Part shown: piece after piece, positions 14,734-16,967 of the stretch
Numbering within the stretch: the stretch's first letter is position 1
Layout of the letters: every line of letters begins with the position of its first letter
NCBI GenBank assembly: GCA_900546385.1
Contig: URCT01000051.1
Coordinates: forward strand, 1-16,967
Direction of reading: 5' to 3'
DNA from: an uncultured Eubacteriales bacterium
Lineage (GTDB): Bacteria; Bacillota; Clostridia; Oscillospirales; CAG-382
Length of the DNA stretch: 16,967 nt
Translations under genes and position numbers: made by a program
The notes under the pieces: model-generated
Database searches by the model: none
The model's input: only the letters and a program-made list of their open reading frames with translations
What the model was told of the DNA's origin: nothing

Positions 14734-15684
14734 ATGAACATTTTATTTATGGGAACACCGGATTTTGCCACGGCAAGTCTTGCCGCGCTTTTAGATGCCG
14801 GAAAGCACGTCTGCGCCGTCGTCACGCAGCCCGACAAAGCACGCGGCCGCGGCATGAAGGTCACGTTCAGCGATGTGAAAAAATTTGCACTCGAAAAAAA
14901 TCTGCCGGTTTTACAGCCGGAGACCTTAAAAAACGGAGCTTTTCTGCCGACGCTTGAAGAATACAAGCCGGATTTAATCGCGGTGGTCGCTTACGGCAAA
15001 ATTCTGCCGGAATACATCTTAAACTTCCCGAAATACGGCTGTGTCAACGTTCACGGTTCGCTTCTGCCGAAATACCGCGGTGCGGCTCCCATCCAACGTG
15101 CCGTATTAAACGGCGACAGCATCAGCGGCGTCACCACCATGCGTCTTGACAAGGGCATGGACACGGGCGATATGTATTTATCCGAAGCGGTCGAAATCGG
15201 TGAAAACATGACGACCGGCGAGCTGTTCGACGCGCTTGCCGAAATCGGCGGAAACTTGCTTGTGCAAACGGTGGACGCATTGGAAAACGGCTCGGCAAAG
15301 CCGCTTCCGCAGGATCACGCAAACGCCACGCACGCCGACAAGATCACGCCGGAGGAATGCGAAGTCGATTTTTCGCTTCCGGCACGCGCGGTTCACAACC
15401 GCATTCGCGGTCTTTCGCCGTTTCCGGGTGCGTTTTCGCATTTGGATGGCAAAATTGTCAAGCTGTACGACAGCCGCTTAAACGACGAAACCGGCGAAAA
15501 AGCGCCGTGCGGCACGGTACTTGAGGCCTCGCGCGACGGTGTTGTGATCGCCTGCGGCACAGGCTCGGTGCGGCTTTTGTCGTTCAAGCCGGAGGGAAAA
15601 GGCATTCTTTCGGCAGCCGACATGGTCAACGGACGCAAAATCGCCGCCGGAATGCGGTTTGAAACCGGAAAGGACGCGCAATGA
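14734..15684 (+). CDS. fmt: Methionyl-tRNA formyltransferase
   Basis: A 316-residue enzyme that formylates initiator Met-tRNA with 10-formyl-tetrahydrofolate. The N-terminal Rossmann-type domain has MNILFMGTPDFA and the catalytic triad N105, H107 (VNVHGSLLPKYRGAAPIQ) and D143 (LDKGMDTGDM). The C-terminal tRNA-binding domain (from about 205, DKITPEECEVDFS; IRGLSPFPGAF) is complete. AAAGGA precedes the ATG. The stop overlaps the next gene by 4 nt (ATGA). Confidence 0.97.
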   Translation: MNILFMGTPDFATASLAALLDAGKHVCAVVTQPDKARGRGMKVTFSDVKKFALEKNLPVLQPETLKNGAFLPTLEEYKPDLIAVVAYGKILPEYILNFPKYGCVNVHGSLLPKYRGAAPIQRAVLNGDSISGVTTMRLDKGMDTGDMYLSEAVEIGENMTTGELFDALAEIGGNLLVQTVDALENGSAKPLPQDHANATHADKITPEECEVDFSLPARAVHNRIRGLSPFPGAFSHLDGKIVKLYDSRLNDETGEKAPCGTVLEASRDGVVIACGTGSVRLLSFKPEGKGILSAADMVNGRKIAAGMRFETGKDAQ

Positions 15685-16196
15685 GTGAAATTTTAATGCA
15701 AAGCATCGGCATTCTCGGTGCTGCCTGCAGCATTGTTTCGTATCAGTTCAAGGACAATCGGAAATACTTTGTTTTACAGGCACTGTGCGGTCTTTGTTTC
15801 GGTGTTCACTATTGGCTGTTGGGAGCATACACCGGCTCGATTTTAGATTTTATCTGCTTAATACGCGGATTCGGATATGCTGTTGAAAGAAACAGAAAAC
15901 CGTATTTCACGCTGATTTTATCCTGTTCACTGATTCTTGCGGCAACAGCATTGACCTATGACGGCTATTTATCGCTTTTGCCGTGTGCGGCGCTTCTCAC
16001 AAGCAGCGTCGGAATGTTTACCGGCCGTCCGACAGGTATGCGCATATTGCAGTTCACGGTCGTTTCGCCGGGTTGGCTCATATACAACATTTGCACTTTT
16101 TCCATCGGCGGCATCCTCTGCGAAGCATTTAATATGCTGTCGATTCTCGTTTATTTCATCCGCACAAAGCTGTTGAAAAAAGATATTTCCGCATAA
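15681..16196 (+). CDS. YgjV-family inner membrane protein
   Basis: A 171-residue, strongly hydrophobic protein with about five or six predicted membrane segments. It resembles the YgjV family (Imp-YgjV): early SIVSYQFKDNRKYFVLQALC, HYWLLGAYTGSILDFICLIRGF, a central GMFTGRPTGMRILQ and SPGWLIYNICTFSIGGILCEA. The function of the family is unknown. It is translationally coupled to fmt (ATGA overlap) and precedes the zinc peptidase by 15 nt, so it is co-transcribed with both. Its linkage to fmt may be lineage-specific. Confidence 0.83.
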   Translation: MSEILMQSIGILGAACSIVSYQFKDNRKYFVLQALCGLCFGVHYWLLGAYTGSILDFICLIRGFGYAVERNRKPYFTLILSCSLILAATALTYDGYLSLLPCAALLTSSVGMFTGRPTGMRILQFTVVSPGWLIYNICTFSIGGILCEAFNMLSILVYFIRTKLLKKDISA

Positions 16197-16211
16197 AAAG
16201 GAGTTGTTCTC

Positions 16212-16922
16212 ATGCCTTATATGTATTACAGTCCGGATTCCATGTGGACGTATGTCCTCATCGTTCTTCCGGCGGTGCTCATCGCGTTATGGGCATCGGC
16301 CAATGTCAATTCGACCTTCAAGAAATATGCGCAGATCCCAAGCACCAGCGGCTTTACGGGCGCGGATGCGGCACGGCGCATTTTGGATGCGAACGGGCTT
16401 ACACACATCCGCATCGAACACGTAAACGGAAAGCTTACCGACCATTACGATCCGAAAGCGGAGGTCATCCGGCTGTCCGATTCGGTTTACGACAACCGCA
16501 GTGCGGCAGCCATCGGTGTTGCGGCGCACGAGGCGGGACACGCAGTGCAGCACGCCGAAGGATATTTTCCGCTTGTGGTGCGCAATGCCATCATTCCGGT
16601 ATGCAACATTGGCTCGAATCTTGCCATGCCGCTCATCCTTTTAGGCTTGGTACTCGATGTGTTCGGACTTTGCACCATCGGGATACTTGCGTTTTCGCTT
16701 TCAACGGTCTTTCAGCTCATCACGCTGCCGGTGGAATTCAATGCCAGCAGCCGTGCGCTTGCGGCACTCGCATCAAGCGGTCGGTTTACCGAGGAAGATT
16801 TATCGAACGCCAAAAAGACGCTTCGTGCGGCGGCGCTCACGTATGTGGCGGCATTAGCGGTCTCGCTTGCCAATCTGCTGCGTTTGATCATCTTAGTGAA
16901 CGGGCGCAGACGGCGCGATTAG
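16212..16922 (+). CDS. yugP: YugP-like membrane zinc-dependent peptidase
   Basis: A 236-residue membrane protein of the neutral zinc metallopeptidase type (Zn_peptidase_2, YugP). It has one N-terminal membrane segment (about 12-30), a cytosolic or extracytosolic domain with the HEAGH zinc motif at 106-110, and two close membrane segments (about 127-172). The candidate third ligand is E175 in LPVEFNASSRAL, as in HtpX-like enzymes. A final membrane segment lies near 205-230, followed by a basic tail (GRRRRD). AAAAGGAG lies upstream. The substrate is unknown. It is the last gene of the cluster before a strong terminator; in many Clostridia it sits next to fmt. Confidence 0.92.
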   Translation: MPYMYYSPDSMWTYVLIVLPAVLIALWASANVNSTFKKYAQIPSTSGFTGADAARRILDANGLTHIRIEHVNGKLTDHYDPKAEVIRLSDSVYDNRSAAAIGVAAHEAGHAVQHAEGYFPLVVRNAIIPVCNIGSNLAMPLILLGLVLDVFGLCTIGILAFSLSTVFQLITLPVEFNASSRALAALASSGRFTEEDLSNAKKTLRAAALTYVAALAVSLANLLRLIILVNGRRRRD

Positions 16923-16924
16923 AA

Positions 16925-16958
16925 GAAAGCCGAGGGCTTTGACCCTCGGCTTTCTCTC
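16925..16958 (+). terminator. Intrinsic terminator of the yicC-to-yugP cluster
   Basis: GAAAGCCGAGGG (16925-16936) pairs perfectly with CCCTCGGCTTTC (16943-16954), followed by TCTCC. It begins three bases after the yugP stop codon. The T-run comes mostly from the stem's TTTC, so some read-through is possible. Confidence 0.85.
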
Positions 16959-16967
16959 CGCAATCGC

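Overview
The window is about 17 kb of low-GC-lineage Gram-positive (Bacillota) chromosome, most likely from a gut-type Clostridia near Oscillospirales. The evidence is the gene string yicC-remA-gmk-rpoZ-priA-def-fmt-yugP (a conserved Clostridia/Bacilli housekeeping order), an SLH-anchored surface protein, strong AGGAGG-type ribosome binding sites, sigma-A promoters with exact 17-nt spacers, and a candidate sporulation (sigma-G type) promoter. No rRNA, tRNA, insertion sequence, phage gene or CRISPR array was seen.

Region 1 (1-3310). A run of consecutive hairpins (44-171) precedes the terminator of pgi (glucose-6-phosphate isomerase, minus strand). A 315-nt divergent intergenic region with two recognisable promoters separates pgi from a plus-strand, monocistronic, apparently cytoplasmic clan GH-A glycoside hydrolase resembling GH39. 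That gene has its own promoter and a strong terminator.

Region 2 (3333-8370). This is the most interesting part. A 1505-residue secreted, S-layer-anchored protein is encoded on the minus strand. It carries GLUG-like repeats, several Ig-like domains, a DUF4430 (transcobalamin C-terminal-like) domain, a charged linker and three SLH domains. Its roughly 480-nt leader starts at a good sigma-A promoter and contains a clear cobalamin riboswitch, followed by two candidate intrinsic terminators. A B12-controlled surface protein carrying a transcobalamin-like domain suggests a cell-wall-attached cobalamin or corrinoid capture protein.

Region 3 (8420-9020). A small helical-bundle, ferritin-like protein is transcribed divergently from the riboswitch unit. 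It lies behind a sequence that fits a forespore sigma-G promoter and is followed by its own terminator and an 18-bp tandem repeat.

Region 4 (9068-16958). A perfect consensus promoter (TTGACA-17-TATAAT) starts a collinear housekeeping cluster: yicC (RNase-like), remA (DUF370 regulator), gmk (guanylate kinase), rpoZ (RNA polymerase omega), priA (replication restart helicase), def (peptide deformylase), fmt (Met-tRNA formyltransferase), a YgjV-family membrane protein and a YugP-like membrane zinc peptidase. A strong terminator closes the cluster. Several junctions are 4-nt overlaps. The cluster links nucleotide supply, transcription, replication restart and the N-formylmethionine cycle.
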